NCBI RefSeq assembly: GCF_001927285.1
Contig: NZ_MSIG01000001.1
Location: forward strand, 526,527 to 590,526
DNA: 64,000 nucleotides
Source: Mongoliimonas terrestris
Lineage (GTDB): Bacteria > Pseudomonadota > Alphaproteobacteria > Rhizobiales > Pleomorphomonadaceae
Direction: 5' to 3'
The notes beneath the pieces are model-generated. The model was not told the origin of the DNA and did not search any database. It worked only from the letters and a program-made list of their open reading frames with translations. The translations under genes were made by a program, and so were the position numbers. Below are positions 56,584 through 64,000 of the stretch, piece after piece (position 1 is the stretch's first letter; every line of letters starts with the position of its first letter).

Positions 56584-59500
56584 ATGGTCGGGCTCCCGCC
56601 GCGCGTCTTCACCATCCCGCCCGCGGCGCCCTTCCTGCCGACCCTGGTGAACGCCCTCCTCGACGGCGCGCTGATCCCCGGCCGCCGCTTCCGGGACGAC
56701 CCGCTGGCGCTCGCCGACGTGACGCTCTACCTGCCGACCCGCCGGGCGGCGCGCGCGCTTTCGGCCGCCGTGCTCGAGGCCTTCGGCGGCAAGGCGGCCC
56801 TGATGCCGCGGATCCGCCCGCTCGGCGACGTGGACGACGATCTGGTGGAGCGGCTCGCCGACCCGTCCGACCTCGGCCTGCCGCCGGACCTGTCCGACGC
56901 CGAACGGGTGCTGGGGCTCGCCCGGCTGGTGCGCGACTGGCGCCGCCACGTGGCGCCGGACCGCCACCTGACGCCTGCCGGCCAGCCGCTCCGGGTGCCC
57001 CATTCCACGGCGGACGCGGTCAATCTCTCCCGCGATCTTCTGGCGCTCCTCGACCAGGCGACGGCGGAGAGCGTGGACTGGTCGGCCCTCTCCGGCCTGG
57101 TGCCGGACGACTACGCGGCCTGGTGGCAGCTGACGCTGACGTTCCTCTCCATCGCCACCGCGTCCTGGCCGGCGCATCTAGCCGAACGGGGCCGGATCGA
57201 CCCGGTGGAGCGGCGGGTGCGGGTGACCCATGCGATCGCCGAGCGGCTGGAGCGCGAGAGCGCACGCGGCCCGGTGGTGGTGGCCGGCTCCACCGGCTCC
57301 ATGCCGGCGACCGCCCGGCTGATCGCCGCCATCGCCCGCCAGCCTGAGGGCGCCGTGGTGCTGCCCGGCCTCGACCTCGATCTCGACGCGGAGACCTTCC
57401 GCAGCCTACAGCCGGGCGAGGGCGGCGTCGCCGGGGTGGCGAGCCACCCGCAGGGCGCCATGGCGCGGCTCATCGCCACCATGGGCATCGACCGCGACGC
57501 GGTGCGGCCGCTCGGGGTGGTGACGGACGCGGCGGCGCGGCGGTTCCGCCTGGTGTCGGAGGCCATGCGGCCGGCCGAGACCACCGACCGCTGGCCGGCC
57601 TTCACCGCCGCGCTCGCGCCCGACGGCCTCGACGCGGCGCTCCATGGCATGGCCCTGGTGGTGGCCGCCAACGAGGCCGAGGAGGCGCTCGCCGTGGCGC
57701 TGGCGCTCCGCGAAACGCTGGAGACGGAGGGCGCCACCGCCGCCCTGGTGACGCCGGACCGGACGCTCGCCCGCCGGGTCTGCGCGGAGTTGGCCCGCTT
57801 CGGCGTGACGGTGGAGGACAGCGCCGGCACGCCCCTGGAGCGCACCCCGACCGGCATCCTGATCGACCTCGTGGCCGAGACCGCCGTCGACGGCTGCCGG
57901 CCGGAGAGCGTGGTGGCGCTCCTCTCCCACCCGCTCGCCACCTTCGGCTTCGACCGGGCGCGCGCCCAGGCGGCGGCGCGGGCGCTCGAAGTGGCGGTGC
58001 TGCGCGGGCCGCGGCTGAAGCCCGGCAGCGCGGCGCTGCTGGCGGCGGCGGACGTGCTCGCCCGGCCGAACCGCAAGGGCCACGGCGTGCACCCGGCGGT
58101 GACGGCGCTCTCCGCCGACCGGCTCGTCGACGCCCGCCTCCTCGCCCGCCGGCTGCACGCGGCGCTGGAGCCGTTCGAGGCGGCGATCGGGCAGGGGAGT
58201 GCCGACCTCAGGACCTGGATCGAGCACCACGTGGCGGCCATCCGGGCCGTCTCCACCGATGCCGCCGGCGTCGACGACCACGTGTTCGACGGCCCGGCCG
58301 GCGAGGTCGCGGCGCGCCTGATGACGAGCTATCTCGACGCGGACGCGGAGCCGCTGGACGTGCCGGCGGACCAGTATCCGGCCGTGTTCCGGGCCCTGAA
58401 ACGCGGCGCGGTGGTGCGCCGGCCGACCGGCGGGCACGCGCGCGTCTTCATCTGGGGGCCGCTGGAGGCGCGGCTGATGCGGGTCGACCGGCTGGTGGTG
58501 GGCGGCCTCAACGAGGGCGTCTGGCCGCTCGTCACCGACACCGGGCCGTGGCTGTCGCGGCCGATGCGGGCGGGGCTCGCCTTCGCGCCGCCCGAACAGC
58601 GGATCGGCCTTTCCGCCCACGACTTCGCCCAGGCGGTCGGCCACCAGGACGTGGTGCTGACCCGCTCGGAAAAGCGCGACGGGGCGCCGACGGTGGCGAC
58701 GCGCTTCCTGCAGCGCCTCACCGCGCTCGCCGGCGCCGCGCGGACCGCGGCGCTCTCCGCCAACGGCGCGCGCTTCCTCGATTGGGCGCGGCGCCTGGAC
58801 GACCGGCCGGCGGAGCCGCGCGCCGAGCGGCCCGAGCCGGCGCCGCCGCTCGAAGCCCGGCCGAAGCGCCTCTCCGTCACCGAGATCGAGACCTGGATCC
58901 GCGATCCCTACGCCATCTACGCCCGGCGGGTGCTGACGCTGGAGGCGCTGCCGGCGCTCGGCGAGCGGCCCGACTTCGGCAGCCGCGGCCAGGCGGTGCA
59001 CGCGGCACTCGCCGCCTTCGCCAAGGGCTGGACCGGGCCGTTCGACGAGAGCGCCGTCGCCGCCCTCATCGAGGAGGGGCGGATCGTGTTCAAGGAGCTG
59101 GAGGCCTATCCTGAGGTGCACGCCCTCTGGTGGCCGCGCTTCAAGGCGGCGGCCCGCTATGTGGTGACGGCCTTCGAGGCGGCGCGCGGCCCGGTGGAGC
59201 GGGTGCCGGAGGTGGCCGGCAGCCTCGTGGTGGTGCCCGGGCCGGACGGCTTCACCCTCACCGGCCGCGCCGACCGCATCGACATCCGGCCGGACGGACG
59301 GCTCTCCATCGTGGACTTCAAGACCGGCACCGCCCCCTCCGACCGGCAGATCGCCACCTTGAAGACGCCGCAGCTGCCGCTGGAGGCCCTGATGGCGCTT
59401 CACGGCGGCTTCGCGCTCGTCAAGCCGGCGGCGGCCGACGAGCTTGTCCACGTGGTGCTCCGCGGCATCGAGGGGCGCGACGAGATCCGCGTCTTCAAGG

Positions 59501-59712
59501 GCTATGCGGGCCGCGACCTCGTCCGCGACCTCGCCGAGGTGGTGGCGGCGGCCGGCACGGCGCTCGACCGGCTCGTCCACGCCTACCGGGATCCGGCGCG
59601 CGGCTACCGGTCGAAGGCGCATCCGTTCCGCCAGGGCGACCAGGGGCCGTACGACCATCTGGCGCGGGTCGCCGAATGGTCGGTCGCCGAAGAGGGGGAG
59701 GGCGCGCCGTGA
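56584..59712 (+). CDS. addB: Double-strand break repair protein AddB
   Basis: This 1042-residue protein is the nuclease/inactive-helicase partner of the AddAB complex that processes DNA ends for RecA. The N-terminal region has a helicase-like fold, with VTLYLPTRRAARAL near residues 47-60. The C-terminal PD-(D/E)xK nuclease has LTGRADRIDI and IVDFKTG at about 893-915. The SVTEIETWIRDPYAIYARRVL segment is the conserved PD-(D/E)xK lead-in of rhizobial AddB. The start at 56584 lies 8 bp after murU. The stop overlaps the GTG start of addA (GTGA), which indicates coupled translation and so balanced subunits. Confidence 0.94.
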   Translation: MVGLPPRVFTIPPAAPFLPTLVNALLDGALIPGRRFRDDPLALADVTLYLPTRRAARALSAAVLEAFGGKAALMPRIRPLGDVDDDLVERLADPSDLGLPPDLSDAERVLGLARLVRDWRRHVAPDRHLTPAGQPLRVPHSTADAVNLSRDLLALLDQATAESVDWSALSGLVPDDYAAWWQLTLTFLSIATASWPAHLAERGRIDPVERRVRVTHAIAERLERESARGPVVVAGSTGSMPATARLIAAIARQPEGAVVLPGLDLDLDAETFRSLQPGEGGVAGVASHPQGAMARLIATMGIDRDAVRPLGVVTDAAARRFRLVSEAMRPAETTDRWPAFTAALAPDGLDAALHGMALVVAANEAEEALAVALALRETLETEGATAALVTPDRTLARRVCAELARFGVTVEDSAGTPLERTPTGILIDLVAETAVDGCRPESVVALLSHPLATFGFDRARAQAAARALEVAVLRGPRLKPGSAALLAAADVLARPNRKGHGVHPAVTALSADRLVDARLLARRLHAALEPFEAAIGQGSADLRTWIEHHVAAIRAVSTDAAGVDDHVFDGPAGEVAARLMTSYLDADAEPLDVPADQYPAVFRALKRGAVVRRPTGGHARVFIWGPLEARLMRVDRLVVGGLNEGVWPLVTDTGPWLSRPMRAGLAFAPPEQRIGLSAHDFAQAVGHQDVVLTRSEKRDGAPTVATRFLQRLTALAGAARTAALSANGARFLDWARRLDDRPAEPRAERPEPAPPLEARPKRLSVTEIETWIRDPYAIYARRVLTLEALPALGERPDFGSRGQAVHAALAAFAKGWTGPFDESAVAALIEEGRIVFKELEAYPEVHALWWPRFKAAARYVVTAFEAARGPVERVPEVAGSLVVVPGPDGFTLTGRADRIDIRPDGRLSIVDFKTGTAPSDRQIATLKTPQLPLEALMALHGGFALVKPAAADELVHVVLRGIEGRDEIRVFKGYAGRDLVRDLAEVVAAAGTALDRLVHAYRDPARGYRSKAHPFRQGDQGPYDHLARVAEWSVAEEGEGAP

Positions 59713-62700
59713 TCGACGTGCCGTCCGAGACGCGCCACCGCCAGCGGCTCGCCACCGACCCGGGCGCCTCCGTGTTCGTGTCGGCCAACGCCGGCTCGGG
59801 GAAGACCTACGTGCTCTCCCGCCGGGTGATCCGCCTGCTGCTTGCCGGCGTCGATCCGGGCCGCATCCTCTGCCTCACCTTCACCAAGGCAGCGGCGGCC
59901 GAGATGGCCAACCGGGTGTTCGACGTGCTCGGCCGCTGGGCGGTGCTCCCCGACGCAGCCCTTGTCGCCGAGATCGCCGACCTGGAAGGCACGCCGCCGC
60001 GGCCGGACCAGATCGCCGCCGCCCGCCGGCTGTTCGCCCGCGCGCTGGAGACGCCGGGTGGCCTCAAGGTGCAGACCATCCACGCCTTCTGCGAGGCGCT
60101 TCTGCAGCGCTTCTCGCTGGAGGCCAACCTCTCCGGCCGCTTCGAGGTGCTGGACGACCGGGGCGCCGCCCTCCTTCTCGCCGAGGCCAAGGCGGAGACC
60201 GTGCGGCTCGCCGCGCTGGAAGCGGACGGCCCCCTCGGCACCGCGCTTGCCACGCTGCTGGCGCTCGCCACCGACGCCCAGGTGGACGCGGCGCTGAAGG
60301 CGGCCGTGCGCGAGCGCGAGGCCTTCGCCGCCTGGATCGCCGCCAACGGCACAATCGACGCGGCGATCGACGGGCTCGCGGGGGCCCTCGGCGCGCCGCC
60401 GGGCGCAACCCTTCAGAGCCTCGACGCCGCGGTGCTCGCCGCGCCCGACTTCGACGGGCCCTTCCTCAGTCGCCTCATCCCGGTGCTCGACGGCGCCGGC
60501 ACCAAGGCCGGCGAGATGGCGGACAGCCTTCGCGCCGCGCTCGCCGCCACCGACCCGGCCGAGAAGCGGGCGCTTTGGGCGCACGTCTTCCTCACCGCCG
60601 ACCGGGTGCCGAAGCCGCGCAAGGACAGCGCCATCGTCAAGGCCGTGGAGGAGGCGCTGCCTGGCACCAAGGCGCGCTTTGCCGCCGAGGCCGACCGCCT
60701 TTCGGCCCTCAACACCGCCCGCGCCGCCGTGGAGACCGCCGCCCGCACGGCGGCCCTCGCCCGCGTCGCCGACCGGGCGATCGGCCTCTTCGAGGCCATG
60801 AAGGCGCGCGACGGCATGCTCGACTACGACGACCTGATCGCCCGCACGGCGGCGCTCCTGTCGCGGGCGGACGCGGCCGCCTGGGTGCAGTACAAGCTCG
60901 ACCAGGGTCTCGACCACGTGCTCGTCGACGAGGCGCAGGACACCAGCCCGCGCCAGTGGCAGATCGTGGAGGCGCTGACGGCGGAGTTCTTCGCCGGCGC
61001 CGGCGCAAGGGGCCGCACCCGCCGCACGGTGTTCGCGGTCGGCGACGAGAAGCAGTCCATCTACTCCTTCCAGGGCGCCGCGCCGCGGCTCTTCGGCGAA
61101 TCGCGCGCCCGCCTGAAGAGCCTCGCCACGGCGGCCGAGGCGCCCTTCCACGACTTGAAGCTCGACCTCTCCTTCCGCTCCACCCCGGATGTGGTGAAGG
61201 CGGTGGACGCGGTGTTCGCCGCCCCGACCGCCCACCGGGGGCTGGCGACCGAGCTCGCCCCTCCGGCCCACGAGACCGTGCGCCGCGCCGACCCGGGCCT
61301 CGTGGAGGTCTGGCCGGAGGCGGTGGCGGAGAAGAGCCCGGAGCCGGAGAACTGGGAGGACCCGGTCGACGCCACCGGCCCCGGCAGCCCGGACGTGGTG
61401 CTGGCCAACCGCATCGCCGACACGGTGGCGGGCTGGATCCGCACCGGCGAGCGCCTGGCGGCAAACGGCCGGCGCATCCGCGCCGAGGACGTGCTGATCC
61501 TGGTGCGCAAGCGCGGCCCCTTCGTGGAGGCGGTCAACCGCGCCCTGAAGCAGCGCGGCGTGCCGATCGCCGGCGCCGACCGGCTGGACGTGGTGAACCA
61601 CATCGTCGCCCGCGACCTGATCGCCGCCGCCCGGGTCGGCCTCGTGCCGGAGGACGACCTGTCGCTCGCGGCCGTCGCGAAATCGCCCCTCGTGGGCCTT
61701 TCCGAGGATGACCTCTTCCGCCTCGCCCACGGCCGGCCCGGCAGCCTGATCGACGCGGTGGAGACGGCGGCCGCGGCCGGTGACGGGGCCGCCGCCCGCC
61801 TTCTTGCCGCCGTCGCGGCCTGGCGCCGGCGCGCCGACGCCATCGATCCGTTCGCCTTCTTCGCCGCACTCGCCGGCCCGGACGGCGCCCGCGCCCGCTT
61901 CCGCGCCCGCTTCGGCCACGAGGCCGACGAGGTGATCGACGAACTGCTCCGCCTCGCGCTCGCCTTCGAGGCGCGCGAGACGCCGACCCTCCAGGGTTTT
62001 CTCTGCCGCATCGAGGACACCGACGAGGACGTGAAGCGCGAGGTGGTGGAGGGCCGCGACGAGGTGCGGGTGATGACCGTGCACGGCGCCAAGGGGCTGG
62101 AGGCGCCGGTGGTCTTCCTGGTGGACCCCGGCTCCGCGCCGGTCTCCGGCCAGCACGATCCGGCGGTGGTGCGCGCCGGCACGGCGGTCGGCGCGCCGCT
62201 CGTCTGGGTGGCGCCCGGCGTGCGGCCGGCCCCGGTGGAGGCGGCGCTCGCCGGCTTCCGCCAGTCCCAGGAGGAGGAATACCGCCGGCTCCTCTACGTG
62301 GGCCTCACCCGCGCCCGCGACCGGCTGATCGTCGCCGGCATCGCCCGCGCGGGCAAGCCGGACGGGCGCTGGCACACGCTGGTGCGCGAGGCCCTCGCCC
62401 CGGCGGCCGAGACGGTGACCGACGCGGACGGGCGCATCACCGCCTGGCGCTGGCGGCTCGACGCCGACCGGCCGGCCCGCCCGCCGGTGGAGACCGCCGC
62501 CGCGCCCGCCATGACGGACCCGCTGCCGGCCTTCCTCGCCCGCCGCCCGGCGGCGCAGGCCGCCCCGGTCGTCCTCACGCCGTCGGCGGCGGGGGCGGGC
62601 GTGGAAACGGCGCCGGTGCGCGCCGCCCGGGTGGACGCGTTCGAGCGGGTGCGCCGGCCGCGCGCCCCGGCGGCCGAGCGCGGCCGGATCGTGCACCGGC

Positions 62701-63212
62701 TGCTGGAGGTGCTGCCGGACCTCGACCCGGCGGACCGGCGCGCCAAGGCGGAGGCCTTCCTCGCCCGCGAGGCGACGGCCTTTCCCGAAGAGGCGCGCGA
62801 CGCCATCCTGGCGGCGGTCCTCGCTGTCCTCGACGACCCGGCCTTCGGCGCCGTGTTCGGCCCGGGCGGGCGGGCGGAGGTCGGCCTGCTCGGCGGCTTT
62901 TCCGCCCCGGACGGGCGCACCATCGCGGTGAGCGGCCAGGTGGACCGGCTGGTGGTGGGCCAGGATGCCATCCAGATCGTCGACTACAAGACCAACCGGG
63001 TGGTGCCCGACGCCGTGCCGGACGCCCATGTGGCCCAGCTCGCGCTCTACCGCCGGGTGCTCGCCGACCTCCACCCGGACCGGCCTGTCACCGCCGCCAT
63101 CCTGTGGACCGAGGCGCCGCGGCTCGACCCGGTGCCGCCGGACGCGCTCGACGCCATGCTCACGCGGCTGATCACCGAGACGGGAACGGCGCGCGACGCG
63201 GGCCGTTCTTGA
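59709..63212 (+). CDS. addA: Double-strand break repair helicase/nuclease AddA
   Basis: This 1167-residue UvrD-like 3'-5' helicase and nuclease works with AddB as the RecBCD counterpart, resecting breaks to load RecA. Walker A is SANAGSGKT at 25-33. Helicase motifs continue with [60 protein letters not shown] and [13 protein letters not shown]. The C-terminal nuclease has [10 protein letters not shown] and IVDYKTNR at about 1075-1100. The start is GTG at 59709, overlapping addB by four bases. trxA follows 181 bp downstream. Confidence 0.96.
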   Translation: MIDVPSETRHRQRLATDPGASVFVSANAGSGKTYVLSRRVIRLLLAGVDPGRILCLTFTKAAAAEMANRVFDVLGRWAVLPDAALVAEIADLEGTPPRPDQIAAARRLFARALETPGGLKVQTIHAFCEALLQRFSLEANLSGRFEVLDDRGAALLLAEAKAETVRLAALEADGPLGTALATLLALATDAQVDAALKAAVREREAFAAWIAANGTIDAAIDGLAGALGAPPGATLQSLDAAVLAAPDFDGPFLSRLIPVLDGAGTKAGEMADSLRAALAATDPAEKRALWAHVFLTADRVPKPRKDSAIVKAVEEALPGTKARFAAEADRLSALNTARAAVETAARTAALARVADRAIGLFEAMKARDGMLDYDDLIARTAALLSRADAAAWVQYKLDQGLDHVLVDEAQDTSPRQWQIVEALTAEFFAGAGARGRTRRTVFAVGDEKQSIYSFQGAAPRLFGESRARLKSLATAAEAPFHDLKLDLSFRSTPDVVKAVDAVFAAPTAHRGLATELAPPAHETVRRADPGLVEVWPEAVAEKSPEPENWEDPVDATGPGSPDVVLANRIADTVAGWIRTGERLAANGRRIRAEDVLILVRKRGPFVEAVNRALKQRGVPIAGADRLDVVNHIVARDLIAAARVGLVPEDDLSLAAVAKSPLVGLSEDDLFRLAHGRPGSLIDAVETAAAAGDGAAARLLAAVAAWRRRADAIDPFAFFAALAGPDGARARFRARFGHEADEVIDELLRLALAFEARETPTLQGFLCRIEDTDEDVKREVVEGRDEVRVMTVHGAKGLEAPVVFLVDPGSAPVSGQHDPAVVRAGTAVGAPLVWVAPGVRPAPVEAALAGFRQSQEEEYRRLLYVGLTRARDRLIVAGIARAGKPDGRWHTLVREALAPAAETVTDADGRITAWRWRLDADRPARPPVETAAAPAMTDPLPAFLARRPAAQAAPVVLTPSAAGAGVETAPVRAARVDAFERVRRPRAPAAERGRIVHRLLEVLPDLDPADRRAKAEAFLAREATAFPEEARDAILAAVLAVLDDPAFGAVFGPGGRAEVGLLGGFSAPDGRTIAVSGQVDRLVVGQDAIQIVDYKTNRVVPDAVPDAHVAQLALYRRVLADLHPDRPVTAAILWTEAPRLDPVPPDALDAMLTRLITETGTARDAGRS

Positions 63213-63393
63213 CGCTCCCGGCCGGGCCTCCTACGTTCGGCCCGACCGAGGACCGTCGGACCGCGCGAGACCCGCGCGCCGGAGCGGCCTTTCCGCCAAC
63301 CGCGTTCCGGCGCGTCGGCGGGGGCATCGCGCCGGACGACCCATGCGGGAGCTGATCCCGCGACGGACAACACCCTCGAGCCGAGGTGCGCGT

Positions 63394-63714
63394 ATGGCTA
63401 CCAAGAAAGTGACGGACCAGACCTTCGACGCCGACGTGCTCGGCAGCGACGAGCCGGTGGTGGTGGATTTCTGGGCCGAATGGTGCGGCCCCTGCCGGAT
63501 GATCGCCCCGGCGCTCGACGAGATCGCCACCGAGCTCGACGGCAAGGTGACCATCGCCAAGCTGAACATCGACGAGAACGCCAACACGGCGATCAAGTAC
63601 GGCGTGCGGTCGATCCCGACACTCATCGTCTTCAAGAACGGCCAGCCGGCCGCCATGAAGGTCGGCGCCGCCCCGAAGGGCGACCTCGCCAACTGGATCA
63701 AGGCCGCGCTCTGA
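63394..63714 (+). CDS. trxA: Thioredoxin 1
   Basis: This 106-residue thioredoxin is a general cytosolic disulfide reductant for ribonucleotide reductase and other enzymes. The active site WCGPC has Cys31 and Cys34, and SIPTLIVF contains the cis-Pro76. No signal peptide is present. The ATG at 63394 has CCGAGGTG upstream. An earlier in-frame codon would give an unneeded extension. The addA-trxA neighbourhood is frequent in rhizobia. Confidence 0.97.
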   Translation: MATKKVTDQTFDADVLGSDEPVVVDFWAEWCGPCRMIAPALDEIATELDGKVTIAKLNIDENANTAIKYGVRSIPTLIVFKNGQPAAMKVGAAPKGDLANWIKAAL

Positions 63715-63791
63715 CGCGTGCTCCGGCTCGGGCGACAGGCCCGGCCGGCCAGCTGGTTTCAGGGGCGAAAGCCCCGGTGCGGAGATGACGG

Positions 63792-63823
63792 AAGGGCGCC
63801 CGGTTTTGGCCGGGCGCCCTTTT
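63792..63823 (+). terminator. Intrinsic terminator after trxA
   Basis: A 12 bp perfect stem (AAGGGCGCCCGG 63792-63803 with CCGGGCGCCCTT 63810-63821, loop TTTTGG) ends in a short T-run, 78 bp after the trxA stop. The remaining bases to 64000 show no clear gene. Confidence 0.85.
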
Positions 63824-64000
63824 CGCGTCGGGTGATGCGCTTCCGACGAAGGGGGCCGTGCGGAACACCGCGCCCGGGTTTCTTCGAAGCCCGCCGCCGC
63901 GCACCGGCCGCACGCCCGGGAGCGGAGACACGGCGAGCGCCGCGTCGGCCGTTCCCCAACCCCTTGTTCCTGCTTGTCTTCCCACATTCGTGTCGTTTTC

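Noticed and set aside
57406..59658. Long minus-strand frame opposite addB
   Set aside because: It is an antisense GC artefact with no recognisable motif; addB on the other strand has clear nuclease motifs.

Overview
The window is GC-rich chromosomal DNA (about 70% GC by eye) from an alphaproteobacterium, most likely of the order Hyphomicrobiales (Rhizobiales). The gene orders support this: hisB-hisH-hisA-hisF-hisE-coaA, lptC-lptA-lptB-rpoN-hpf-ptsN, ahcY-divL-tsaE/amgK-murU-addB-addA-trxA, and an RpiR-type iolR beside iolC-iolD-iolE-iolB. I found no insertion sequence, prophage, integrase, CRISPR array or rRNA. It is ordinary core chromosome with accessory signalling and catabolic islands.

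Layout. (1) 1-7.4 kb is a cyclic-di-GMP island: a BLUF blue-light sensor behind a GGDEF-EAL gene, a large triple-PAS GGDEF-EAL protein, and a membrane CSS-EAL phosphodiesterase. (2) 7.8-13 kb holds rpsU (TTG start), an agmatinase-family ureohydrolase, a NUDIX hydrolase, cysK, dut and coaBC. (3) 13-19.6 kb is a minus-strand run of coaA, the histidine genes with a DUF2628 gene inserted, queG and a glutathione transferase. (4) 19.9-22.9 kb holds uppP, a complex-I-associated NDUFA9-like protein, tRNA-Leu(CAG) and a short RNase D. (5) 23-28.5 kb is the LPS-transport and nitrogen-regulation block. (6) 28.6-29.7 kb is a small heat-shock gene and a DUF1150 gene; the heat-shock gene has a sigma-32-type promoter and a ROSE-like RNA thermometer. 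(7) 29.7-34.6 kb has a two-domain VOC protein, gabD, gabT and a LysR regulator. (8) 34.8-42.7 kb is the myo-inositol catabolic locus. (9) 42.8-49.2 kb has a six-helix chemoreceptor coupled to a small membrane protein, a secreted phytase-like esterase, an Old Yellow Enzyme, a CitE-like lyase and a DUF1737 protein. (10) 49.2-63.7 kb has a REP-like repeat pair, ahcY, a DivL-type kinase homologue, a TsaE-AmgK fusion, murU, addB, addA and trxA.

How the genes work together. The first island should set c-di-GMP levels, with light as one probable input. IolG, IolE, IolD, IolB and IolC cover most of the route from myo-inositol to dihydroxyacetone phosphate and malonate semialdehyde, and IolR is the likely repressor. 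GabT and GabD convert GABA to succinate. AmgK and MurU form the peptidoglycan-recycling shortcut to UDP-MurNAc.

The best unexplained signals are non-coding. They are: the thermometer and heat promoter at 29.58-29.69 kb; a four-copy array of about 23 bp with a palindromic core in the iolG-iolR divergent region; a perfect 9+9 bp palindrome upstream of ahcY; and a recurring habit of short tandem duplications that run across stop codons (divL, the chemoreceptor, lptC, hisA). All calls come from reading the sequence; no database search was run.
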